From assembly GCA_019421725.1 (NCBI GenBank), contig JAHZES010000145.1, positions 1-5,235 on the forward strand: 5,235 nt of DNA, read 5' to 3'. The notes beneath the pieces were generated by a model. The model saw only the letters and a list, made by a program, of their open reading frames with translations. It was not told where the DNA came from and did no database searches. Source of the DNA: Clostridiales bacterium. GTDB taxonomy: Bacteria; Bacillota; Clostridia; Oscillospirales; Acutalibacteraceae. The position numbers and the translations under genes were made by a program. This document shows positions 1 to 5,160 of the stretch, one piece after another (the stretch's first letter is position 1; every line of letters starts with the position of its first letter).

Positions 1-720
1 AAAGGTAATCACAGCCAACCTTCCTCCCGGAGAGAGAATTTCAAAGGCGCTGTCCAAACCGCGTGAAAGCACGTCCAGCTCGCCGTTGACAGCGATGCGC
101 AGCGCTTGAAACACCTTGCGTGAAGGATGCCCGCCCTCGCGGCGGACCTTTGCAGGAATTGCTGAACGAATGACTTCCGTGAGTTGATCCGTGGTAAGAA
201 TCGGAGCGTTCTGGCGTGCAGCAACGATTGCCTGAGCAATGCTGCGGGAAAATTTTTCTTCGCCGTAACGGCTGAAAATTTCCGCCAGCGACTGCCACGA
301 CAGTGTATTGACCAAATCTGTGGCAGTTGTTCCACTCTGGCTCATCCGCATATCCAACGGTGCATTTGCGTGAAAGGAAAAACCGCGTTCAGGCGTATCC
401 AGCTGATGGGAAGAGACCCCGATATCAAGCAAAACGCCATCCAGACGATCAATCTGCTGCTGTTCAGCGATTTCTTTTATATTGGAAAAGTTATTCTGCA
501 CAACGGTGACACATGAAAACCCGCCCAGTCTTTCCTTCAAAACGGCAATTGCGTCCGGATCCTGATCGACTGCAATCAGCCTGCCTGTCTTCAGGCGTTC
601 CGCAATTGCGCGCGAATGCCCACCGCCTCCCGCCGTACCGTCCAGATAAATACCGTCCGGCCGAATGGCAAGCCCCTCGATCGTTTCCCGGAACAGGACG
701 GGTTTGTGTGAGAATTCCAT
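1..720 (-). CDS. rsmH: 16S rRNA (cytosine(1402)-N(4))-methyltransferase RsmH (MraW), N-terminal 240 residues, cut by window edge
   Basis: RsmH is a cytoplasmic SAM-dependent enzyme that N4-methylates C1402 of 16S rRNA in the ribosomal P site. The frame reads without a stop from the ATG at 720-718 to the left edge. Seen in order: the start MEFSHKPVLFRETIEGL; the glycine-rich SAM-binding loop DGTAGGGGHS (27-36); the acidic loop VDQDPDA (51-57); LLDIGVSSHQLD (97-108); the family signature GFSFHANAPLDMRM (113-126); YGEEKFSR (152-159); HPSRKVFQALRIAVN (198-212); and SPGGRLAVITF (230-240), where the window ends. The family is usually about 310 residues, so roughly the last 70 (the part after the HSLEDR-type motif) lie outside. 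An AAAGGATGG ribosome binding site precedes the ATG. It sits 76 bases after mraZ, the standard opening pair of the dcw cluster, and no separate promoter is evident, so it is probably co-transcribed with mraZ. The truncation is a window effect, not a pseudogene. Confidence 0.97.
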   Translation of the reverse strand, partial: MEFSHKPVLFRETIEGLAIRPDGIYLDGTAGGGGHSRAIAERLKTGRLIAVDQDPDAIAVLKERLGGFSCVTVVQNNFSNIKEIAEQQQIDRLDGVLLDIGVSSHQLDTPERGFSFHANAPLDMRMSQSGTTATDLVNTLSWQSLAEIFSRYGEEKFSRSIAQAIVAARQNAPILTTDQLTEVIRSAIPAKVRREGGHPSRKVFQALRIAVNGELDVLSRGLDSAFEILSPGGRLAVITF

Positions 721-796
721 GATTGAAAACCATCCTTTTTAAAGCGCAGCCTCTAGCGGAAAATTTGCCCTTTGGGCTGGCACAGCGTAAAACCGT

Positions 797-1216
797 TTAT
801 AATCCCAGCTTGGCCATCTGCAGCTCCAGAGCTGTTTCGTCAAACGCCTCGCCGGCTTTGTTCCACGCCGCAGAATCCCAAATTTCCATGCGATTATTGA
901 CTCCAAGGAACGTAACTTCCTTTTCCAGCCGCGCATGGCTGCGAAGCTTTGGCGGAATCAAAATCCGTCCTTGCGAATCGGGTACGGCATCCGTCGCCCC
1001 CGAAAAGAAAAAACGGGAAATATCCCGGCTTTCCACCAACGGCATCTCCTCAAACTTTTTAAGAATAATGTCCCATTCTTTTTGAGAAAATGCCCAGAGA
1101 CAACCGCCAAGTCCCTTTGTGACATAAAAGCAATCGCCAAGCTCCTCACGGAACTTAGCCGGAACGATGACGCGGCCTTTTGCGTCAATATTATGTTGAA
1201 ATTCACCCAACAACAT
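797..1216 (-). CDS. mraZ: MraZ, AbrB-like transcriptional regulator of the dcw cluster
   Basis: MraZ is a DNA-binding protein with two SpoVT/AbrB-type half-domains. It forms ring-shaped oligomers and, in the species studied, binds G-rich direct repeats in its own promoter to control the mra/dcw operon. The 139-residue product begins MLLGEFQHNIDAKGR, the classic MraZ N-terminus. The two hallmark DxxGR motifs are both present: DAKGRVIVP (11-19) and DSQGRILIP (80-88), each leading a swapped-hairpin half-domain. The helix FSQKEWDIILKKFEEMP (43-59) links them, and the second domain ends around LGVNNRMEIWD (104-114). A GTG at 1234 would add six residues, but AGGAG lies between it and the ATG at 1216, seven bases from that ATG, so 1216 is the better start. 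Length is typical for the family. It is the first gene of its transcription unit, downstream of promoter 1325-1297 and the repeat cluster at 1251-1284, which fits autoregulation (inference). Confidence 0.96.
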   Translation of the reverse strand: MLLGEFQHNIDAKGRVIVPAKFREELGDCFYVTKGLGGCLWAFSQKEWDIILKKFEEMPLVESRDISRFFFSGATDAVPDSQGRILIPPKLRSHARLEKEVTFLGVNNRMEIWDSAAWNKAGEAFDETALELQMAKLGL

Positions 1217-1223
1217 AACGTCG

Positions 1224-1228
1224 CTCCT
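1224..1228 (-). promoter_or_regulatory. Ribosome binding site of mraZ that decides its start
   Basis: On the minus strand AGGAG lies 7 bases upstream of the ATG at 1216-1214. It falls inside the longer reading frame that would begin at the GTG at 1234, which argues against that upstream start. Confidence 0.85.
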
Positions 1229-1250
1229 GAACACAGAGAACAGGAATTCA

Positions 1251-1284
1251 CTCCAATTCCCCCTGTGTCCCCACCTTTCACCAC
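1251..1284 (-). promoter_or_regulatory. Probable MraZ operator: G-rich direct repeats at 10-bp spacing
   Basis: Read on the minus strand from 1284 towards 1251, the sequence falls into ten-base units beginning GTGG (1284), GTGG (1274), AGGG (1264) and GGAG (1254). The first is preceded by AAA, giving AAAGTGG. Known MraZ sites are TGGG-type repeats with five-base spacers in E. coli, and AAAGTGG-like repeats in Mycoplasma, which is the same helical period. The cluster lies just after the -10 box of the mraZ promoter, where a bound protein would block or delay transcription. Binding is inferred and not shown. Confidence 0.72.
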
Positions 1285-1296
1285 TTTATAGTTTTG

Positions 1297-1325
1297 ATTA
1301 TACCCTCAGAAGAAAAAAAAAGCAA
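1297..1325 (-). promoter_or_regulatory. Sigma-A type promoter of mraZ / dcw cluster
   Basis: The minus strand shows a perfect -10 box TATAAT (1302-1297) and a -35 box TTGCTT (1325-1320, sharing TTG with the consensus), separated by exactly 17 bases. Transcription would begin near 1290, about 75 bases before the mraZ ATG, with the G-rich repeats immediately downstream in the initially transcribed region. An A/T-rich tract (1311-1380) lies across and upstream of the -35 box. Confidence 0.8.
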
Positions 1326-1393
1326 CTGTTTTTTCAGAATTCATTTTGGAAAAATTTTAAAAAAAGCGCGGCGGGATCACATTTTCAAGACGC

Positions 1394-1423
1394 TGTTCCC
1401 ACCGCTTTCACCACATTGTCCCC
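1394..1423 (-). repeat. Second cluster of MraZ-box-like repeats upstream of the mraZ promoter
   Basis: On the minus strand, GGGGACA (1423-1417) is followed by GTGGTGAAAGCGGTGGGAAC (1414-1395). The core closely repeats the block at 1284-1266 (GTGGTGAAAGGTGGGGACA), differing by a two-base insertion and one substitution. The two GTGG elements are therefore 12 rather than 10 bases apart. The cluster lies about 105 bases upstream of the transcription start predicted for mraZ. It could be an auxiliary operator or a decayed duplicate; its function is not established. Confidence 0.5.
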
Positions 1424-1521
1424 AAATTCAAAAAAATCCCATTCCAACATGTTTTTTTCTCCCACTCAAAGACCGAGAATTCGCTTTTCCTGCAAAAATA
1501 AGTTTTGATTTCTCCACACAT

Positions 1522-1557
1522 AAAAACGACCCGTGCAGACCGAAAAATCTGCACGGG
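1522..1557 (-). terminator. Intrinsic terminator of the rsmD-coaD-coiled-coil operon
   Basis: A perfect 10-bp stem (CCCGTGCAGA at 1557-1548 with TCTGCACGGG at 1539-1530 on the minus strand) closes an 8-base loop. It is followed by TCG and then five T (1526-1522). It begins 23 bases after the stop codon of the coiled-coil gene and separates that operon from mraZ. The plus-strand side lacks a T tract, so it should work in one direction only. Confidence 0.88.
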
Positions 1558-1580
1558 CCGTCCAATATACTGCCGCACAT

Positions 1581-2057
1581 TCAGCGCGGTTTTGTTCCGT
1601 CGCCCAAACGTTGGCTCGCTTTTATATTCTGCCTCGCTTTGCGCAGCTCGGAAAGAGCGACGGAAATCGATTCATCCGCTCTTTGCATCAAGTCGTCCAC
1701 ATATTCATTGGCCGCCTTGCGTACCTCCACCGATTTTGCTTTTGTCTGGGTCAGCAGGTCGTTTGCCTTTTCCTGTGCCTGCCGCACGATCTCGTCCTTC
1801 GCCACCATGGCACGTGCGCGTTCTTCGGCAACACGCACAATGGACTCGGCTTCCTTATGCGCATCGGCAATGATCTGTGCCCTATCGGCAACGATGCGCT
1901 CCGCCTGCCGGATATCCTTCGGAAGATTCAGCCGGATATCCTCCAGTAAACGGCGAATTTTTTCGGCATCCACCAACACCTTACCGTTGCTCAGCGGAAA
2001 GGAAAACGCACTTTCCACCAGCTCGTCCAATTGATCCACAACCTCTTCCACACTCAT
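1581..2057 (-). CDS. Small soluble coiled-coil protein of unknown function, translationally coupled to coaD
   Basis: I do not recognise a characterised function. Similar proteins beside coaD in Clostridia are, as I recall, annotated as hypothetical or loosely as ATPase / V-type ATPase subunit-like because of their helical repeats. The 158-residue product starts MSVEEVVDQLDELVESAFSF, then has a short non-helical NGKVLVD segment (25-31), followed by an almost unbroken charged helix from about 34 to 150. That helix is rich in Ala, Glu, Lys and Arg (for example ADAHKEAESIVRVAEERARA), with heptad-like hydrophobic spacing. The tail is basic (RLGDGTKPR). There is no signal peptide, membrane segment, cysteine or Walker motif, so an ATPase label is unsupported. 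The start at 2057 is chosen because its ATG overlaps the coaD stop as ATGA and follows GGGAGGGGA; a TTG at 2078 would add seven residues and contain that ribosome binding site. A scaffold or DivIVA-like structural role is possible but speculative. Confidence 0.85.
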   Translation of the reverse strand: MSVEEVVDQLDELVESAFSFPLSNGKVLVDAEKIRRLLEDIRLNLPKDIRQAERIVADRAQIIADAHKEAESIVRVAEERARAMVAKDEIVRQAQEKANDLLTQTKAKSVEVRKAANEYVDDLMQRADESISVALSELRKARQNIKASQRLGDGTKPR

Positions 2058-2548
2058 TGACGGTCCCCTCCCTTGCAAAGACGTTCTTTGATTTGCTGCA
2101 AAGTATCCCTGGCCACAAAGCCGGAAATATCTCCGCCGAACGAAGCAACCTGCTTGACGATACTGGAGCTGAGATACATATACTCCGCGCTCGTGGTCAA
2201 AAACACCGTCTCTACGTTCGGATTCAGCTTCTTGTTGGTAAGAGACATCTGAAATTCATACTCAAAATCGCTGACTGCGCGTAAGCCTTTTACGATTGCC
2301 GCCGCCTTTTTGACACGGGTATAGTCCGCCAACAAACCGTTAAAGCAATCGATTTCCACATTCGGAACATCCCGCAGCGCAATTTTCAACAATGCCACGC
2401 GCTCCTCTGCTGTAAAGCTGGGACGTTTTTCCGGATTGGTCATCACCGCCACGATCACATGATCAAACATTTTTGAGGCCCGCCGCACAATATCGATATG
2501 GCCAAGTGTAACCGGGTCGAAGCTGCCCGGACAAACTGCTGTTGCCAT
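2054..2548 (-). CDS. coaD: Phosphopantetheine adenylyltransferase CoaD
   Basis: CoaD transfers AMP from ATP to 4'-phosphopantetheine, giving dephospho-CoA and pyrophosphate, the penultimate and often rate-controlling step of CoA synthesis in the cytoplasm. The 164-residue product matches the family length (about 160). It shows the nucleotidyltransferase entry motif CPGSFDPVTLGH (6-17), including the TxGH signature (14-17). Next come the substrate-binding NPEKRPSFTAEER (38-50) with K41, VKGLRAVSDFEYE (86-98) containing K87 and R90, and the ATP-binding YLSSSIVKQVA (124-134) near the C-terminus. All expected catalytic elements are present. The ATG at 2548 follows AAAGGACGG. It lies 46 bases after rsmD, a pairing conserved widely in bacteria, and its TGA overlaps the next gene's ATG, so the three genes form one operon. 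Confidence 0.97.
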   Translation of the reverse strand: MATAVCPGSFDPVTLGHIDIVRRASKMFDHVIVAVMTNPEKRPSFTAEERVALLKIALRDVPNVEIDCFNGLLADYTRVKKAAAIVKGLRAVSDFEYEFQMSLTNKKLNPNVETVFLTTSAEYMYLSSSIVKQVASFGGDISGFVARDTLQQIKERLCKGGDRQ

Positions 2549-2594
2549 TCATGAACCGTCCTTTCGATTTTCAAGAGCCGCTTTTCGCACCGTA

Positions 2595-3143
2595 TCATTC
2601 CGTTCGGTCGCGATGTGTGAAACGGCTGAGCTTAATTTTGCCGTAGCAGTATTCCTTGCGAAGAACAAACTCGCCGCCCAAGCCGGAAAGATCCTCCTCC
2701 CGCGGACTTTCACAAAGAATCACCCCGCCGGGATTCATTACCGCCGCCACTAAAGGCAGCGCCTGCTGCACCAACCCCTTGCGGTAAGGCGGGTCTAAAA
2801 AAGCCACATCGAACGGCCCCACCTTTCCGCGCAGAAAAGCTGCAAAATCGCTGTTCACCACACGGGCGTTCTGCGCAAGCCCTGTATGATTTAAATTGCG
2901 CTTGATCTGCTCCACCGCCTGACGGCTTGCGTCCACAAAAACCGCCTGCGCCGCACCGCGGCTGAGCGATTCGATGCCAAGCTGCCCGGAACCCGCAAAC
3001 AGGTCCAGCACGTGCCTGCCTTCCAACTGAAACTGGACGATGCTGAACATAGCCTCTTTCACTCTATCGGTAGTCGGGCGGACATCGTCGCCCTCCAACG
3101 TTTCGATCCGCATCCCGCGGGCGCTTCCTGTAATTACTCTCAT
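2595..3143 (-). CDS. rsmD: 16S rRNA (guanine(966)-N(2))-methyltransferase RsmD
   Basis: RsmD uses SAM to methylate N2 of G966 in helix 31 of 16S rRNA during assembly of the small subunit. The 182-residue Rossmann-fold protein begins MRVITGSARGMRIETL, the usual RsmD start. It then shows RPTTDRVKEAMFSI (22-35), a family hallmark. The SAM-binding motif I VLDLFAGSGQLGIE (45-58), an acidic motif II around VFVDAS (68-73), and the catalytic NPPY-type motif, here FLDPPY (115-120), follow. The Gln in GSGQLGIE is a common family variant. The ATG at 3143 is preceded only by a modest AGGG about 13 bases upstream, so translation may be moderate. It is the first gene of the operon driven by promoter 3232-3204 and is followed by coaD. 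Length and motifs indicate an intact gene. Confidence 0.96.
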   Translation of the reverse strand: MRVITGSARGMRIETLEGDDVRPTTDRVKEAMFSIVQFQLEGRHVLDLFAGSGQLGIESLSRGAAQAVFVDASRQAVEQIKRNLNHTGLAQNARVVNSDFAAFLRGKVGPFDVAFLDPPYRKGLVQQALPLVAAVMNPGGVILCESPREEDLSGLGGEFVLRKEYCYGKIKLSRFTHRDRTE

Positions 3144-3171
3144 TCAAGCATCATACCCTTTCTGTCTCTGC

Positions 3172-3198
3172 CAGCCTGCAGCAAAAAAAAACAGGCTG
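3172..3198 (-). other. Predicted 5'-leader hairpin of the rsmD operon
   Basis: On the minus strand CAGCCTG (3198-3192) and CAGGCTG (3178-3172) can pair in a 7-bp stem. The 13-base loop contains nine consecutive T. The start predicted from promoter 3232-3204 is near 3197, so the stem would sit at the very 5' end of the transcript. The T run is inside the loop rather than after the stem, so this is not a classical terminator. A role in mRNA stability is possible; no regulatory ligand is suggested. Confidence 0.4.
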
Positions 3199-3203
3199 CT
3201 TTC

Positions 3204-3232
3204 ATTATGAGGTTCTGAAAGAATTTTGTCAA
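3204..3232 (-). promoter_or_regulatory. Sigma-A promoter for rsmD-coaD-coiled-coil operon
   Basis: The minus strand carries a perfect -35 box TTGACA (3232-3227), a 17-base spacer and a -10 box CATAAT (3209-3204, one mismatch from TATAAT). The TGA stop of uvrC (3231-3229) lies inside the -35 hexamer. Transcription would start near 3197, giving a leader of about 54 bases before rsmD. It would allow rsmD and coaD to be expressed independently of uvrC. Confidence 0.82.
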
Positions 3233-5091
3233 CCGTTCTTCTCAGATTCTTCTCCGTCGCCGCACCGCACATGAAAATAACGATAAACCACCTCGGCGGC
3301 CGATCTGTTCATTCCCGGCGCGGCGGCAAGCTCCTCTTCCGAGGCATTTTTAACCGCGGTCAGCGTTTGAAAATGCCGCAGAAGCGACGCAACACGCGCT
3401 TTGCCGATCCCGGGGATTTGTTCAAGAACCGATACAAACGTTGATTTGGAGCGGCTCTGGCGGTGGTAACCGATTGCGAAACGATGAACCTCCTCCTGCA
3501 TGGACGAAACCAGCGTAAAAGCGGCACGGTTAGAGCGAATGGCGATTTCACCGCCGTCTATTGCGATAGCGCGGGTCCGGTGACGGTCGTCCTTCACCAT
3601 ACCGAACACCGGGACCGAATACCCCATTTCCCGCAGCAGGGGCTGAACGGCCGCCACGTGCCCCTTGCCTCCGTCAAGCAAAATCAGATCCGGCATCCTG
3701 CCGAACCCCTGCCCCGTGTTCTTTTCCTTTTCGTATTCCGCAAAGCGGCGGACAATGACCTCCTGCATGGAACCGTAATCATCCTGGCCTGCAACCGAGC
3801 GGATCTTAAATTTTCGATAGGCAGATTTCAGCGGACGGCCGTGTTCAAAAACGATCATTCCTGCCACGTTTTGGCTTCCGGCAAGATTGGAAATATCGTA
3901 TGCTTCAATATAAACGGGCGGTCTCTCCAAGCCAAGCAGCCTGGCCAGCTCATTCAGCGCGGCGGTTTCTCTGCCGCCGGTTCCGGTTCGCTGCGCGATC
4001 TGCTCGGCGGCATTGCTCAGGCACATCTGCACCAGCTGCAGCTGTTCTCCCTTTTGCGGCACGACGATCCGTACTTTTCTGCCCGCTTTTTGCGAAAGCC
4101 ATTCTTCCAGCAGGGCGCTGTCCTCCGTTTTGCCGTCAAGTGTAATCTGCGGCGGAATTTTGTCGCGCAGAGAATAATACTGCTGCAAGAAATCTGCTCT
4201 GGCGCGCTCCGGAGCACCGATTTCGCCAAAAACAAAGCTTTCCCGGTCATATAGTCTGCCGCCGGAAAATCGAAATACCTCAAAACATGCCGCGCCGCCG
4301 CTTTGTGCCAGCGCAAAAACATCCTGCTCCTGCACGCGTGCAGCAACTACCTTTTGCTTTTCGCCCATCCGCCTGATCGCCGTAATTCTGTCGCGCAGGC
4401 GGGCCGCCTTTTCAAACTCCAGCGCCTCAGATGCTTCTTCCATGCGGGCAGTCATCCGCCGAATCGATTCCACACTGCTGCCCTGCAGCAGCTCCAGCGC
4501 ATCATCGATGATTTCACTGTATTCCTCCTCTGTTATTTTACCAAGGCAGGGCGCGCAGCACTGTTTGATAAAATAGTTCAGGCAGGGGCGCTGTTTGCCG
4601 ATTTCCTGCGGAAATTTTCTGCTGCAGGTCGGCAGGCGAAACGCACGCACCGCTTCGTCCACCGACTGTTTGACCGACCATGAGCTGGTGAACGGGCCGA
4701 TGTATCTGGCGCCGTCCTCCGCTTTTTGTTTGACCTCGCTGATACGGGAGTATGGCGGAGGAGAGACGCGAATATAGGAATAGCCTTTGTCATCCTTCAG
4801 CAGAATATTATATTTGGGCATATGCTGTTTGATCAGACTGCACTCGAGCACCAACGCTTCGAACTCACTGTCCGTCAGGATATAATCGAAACGGTCGACG
4901 TTTTCAACCATTTTGCGAACCTTTGCATCGTGGTTGCGCGGCGCACCAAAATACTGGCTGACACGGTTTTTCAGCGCCTTTGCTTTGCCGATATAAATAA
5001 TCTGACCCGCCCGGTTTTTCATCAGGTAAACACCCGGCGTCAACGGCAGCGCCATGGCTTTGGCGCGCAGCTCTTTCAGTTTCGGATTCAA
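3229..5091 (-). CDS. uvrC: Excinuclease ABC subunit C (UvrC)
   Basis: UvrC makes both incisions around bulky DNA lesions after UvrA and UvrB have located them. With a TTG start at 5091 the product has 620 residues. Domains in order: the GIY-YIG nuclease for the 3' cut, with GVYLMK (20-25), YIGKAK (33-38), R43 and the probable catalytic Glu of LVLECSLIK at E83; a four-Cys cluster C156, C170, C178, C182, matching the ligands of the UvrC Fe-S cluster; a UVR helical hairpin (about 207-242) for UvrB contact; the RNase H-like 5'-cut nuclease with YDISN (D399), GQDDY (437-438), LLDGGKGH (D473) and EEVHRFA (H536); and tandem helix-hairpin-helix motifs at IPGIGKA (559-565) and PGMNRSAAE (592-600). All catalytic positions are retained. 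The longer open frame to 5133 is rejected because it would encode through the upstream terminator; AGGGGG stands 8 bases before the TTG, and family members begin MN(P/E)KLKELR. Confidence 0.97.
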   Translation of the reverse strand: MNPKLKELRAKAMALPLTPGVYLMKNRAGQIIYIGKAKALKNRVSQYFGAPRNHDAKVRKMVENVDRFDYILTDSEFEALVLECSLIKQHMPKYNILLKDDKGYSYIRVSPPPYSRISEVKQKAEDGARYIGPFTSSWSVKQSVDEAVRAFRLPTCSRKFPQEIGKQRPCLNYFIKQCCAPCLGKITEEEYSEIIDDALELLQGSSVESIRRMTARMEEASEALEFEKAARLRDRITAIRRMGEKQKVVAARVQEQDVFALAQSGGAACFEVFRFSGGRLYDRESFVFGEIGAPERARADFLQQYYSLRDKIPPQITLDGKTEDSALLEEWLSQKAGRKVRIVVPQKGEQLQLVQMCLSNAAEQIAQRTGTGGRETAALNELARLLGLERPPVYIEAYDISNLAGSQNVAGMIVFEHGRPLKSAYRKFKIRSVAGQDDYGSMQEVIVRRFAEYEKEKNTGQGFGRMPDLILLDGGKGHVAAVQPLLREMGYSVPVFGMVKDDRHRTRAIAIDGGEIAIRSNRAAFTLVSSMQEEVHRFAIGYHRQSRSKSTFVSVLEQIPGIGKARVASLLRHFQTLTAVKNASEEELAAAPGMNRSAAEVVYRYFHVRCGDGEESEKNG

Positions 5092-5099
5092 GCACAGCA

Positions 5100-5105
5100 C
5101 CCCCT
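5100..5105 (-). promoter_or_regulatory. Ribosome binding site deciding the uvrC TTG start
   Basis: AGGGGG on the minus strand lies 8 bases upstream of TTG (5091-5089). The in-frame GTG at 5100-5098 abuts this site too closely to be used with it. The TTG start also restores the typical UvrC N-terminus. Confidence 0.75.
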
Positions 5106-5109
5106 GCAG

Positions 5110-5147
5110 AAAGAAAAAAGCGCACCGCCCCAAAGCGGGCGGTGCGC
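5110..5147 (-). terminator. Strong intrinsic terminator after the HPr gene
   Basis: A perfect GC-rich 11-bp stem (GCGCACCGCCC at 5147-5137 with GGGCGGTGCGC at 5130-5120 on the minus strand) closes a 6-base loop. It is followed by TTTTTTCTTT (5119-5110). It begins 13 bases after the HPr stop codon and ends only 18 bases before the uvrC start codon. Confidence 0.92.
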
Positions 5148-5160
5148 AGCCATGTAAAAA

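Larger units (their letters stand above)
1217..1580 (-). other. Intergenic control region between the coiled-coil gene and mraZ
   Basis: This 364-base stretch has no credible gene. From upstream to downstream on the minus strand it holds the intrinsic terminator (1557-1522), an upstream G-rich repeat cluster (1423-1394), an A/T-rich tract with long T runs (about 1380-1311), the mraZ promoter (1325-1297), the proximal repeat cluster (1284-1251) and the mraZ ribosome binding site (1228-1224). Isolated TGGG/TGGA words also occur between about 1470 and 1436, but without a regular period. The length is generous for a dcw leader. Confidence 0.75.

Noticed and set aside
9..335. 108-residue minus-strand open frame inside rsmH in another reading frame
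   Set aside because: The rsmH frame is continuous and matches the family motif by motif; this overlapping frame is rich in Arg, Ser and Cys and has no motif.
760..780. Small GCCCAAAGGGC hairpin followed by AAATTTT between mraZ and rsmH
   Set aside because: The stem has only 4 bp and no proper T tract; termination here would cut the conserved mraZ-rsmH unit, so it is probably chance.
1217..1234. GTG start at 1234 for mraZ
   Set aside because: The AGGAG site lies downstream of it, and MraZ proteins begin at the M(L/F)xGE(F/Y) motif encoded at 1216.
1436..1470. Further TGGG/TGGA words extending the upstream MraZ-like cluster
   Set aside because: They have no regular spacing and could be chance in a G-rich strand; not counted as operator units.
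1522..1557. The operon terminator working in both directions
   Set aside because: On the plus strand the stem is followed by CCGTCCAATA with no T run, and no plus-strand gene ends here.
1294..2034. 246-residue open frame on the plus strand across the mraZ upstream region and the coiled-coil gene
   Set aside because: It runs antisense through the terminator and the coiled-coil gene, has a low-complexity Ser/Arg/Phe-rich translation with no recognisable motif, and lacks a ribosome binding site.
3463..4254. 263-residue open frame on the plus strand inside uvrC
   Set aside because: It is the complement of a clearly functional uvrC with all catalytic residues; the translation has no family features, so it is a codon-bias shadow.
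5092..5133. Longer uvrC start at TTG 5133 (14 extra residues)
   Set aside because: The extra codons would lie in the 3' arm and T tract of the HPr terminator and precede the AGGGGG ribosome binding site.
4726..5157. 143-residue plus-strand open frame over the uvrC 5' end and the HPr terminator
   Set aside because: It is antisense to the GIY-YIG domain and crosses the terminator hairpin; no ribosome binding site or known motif.
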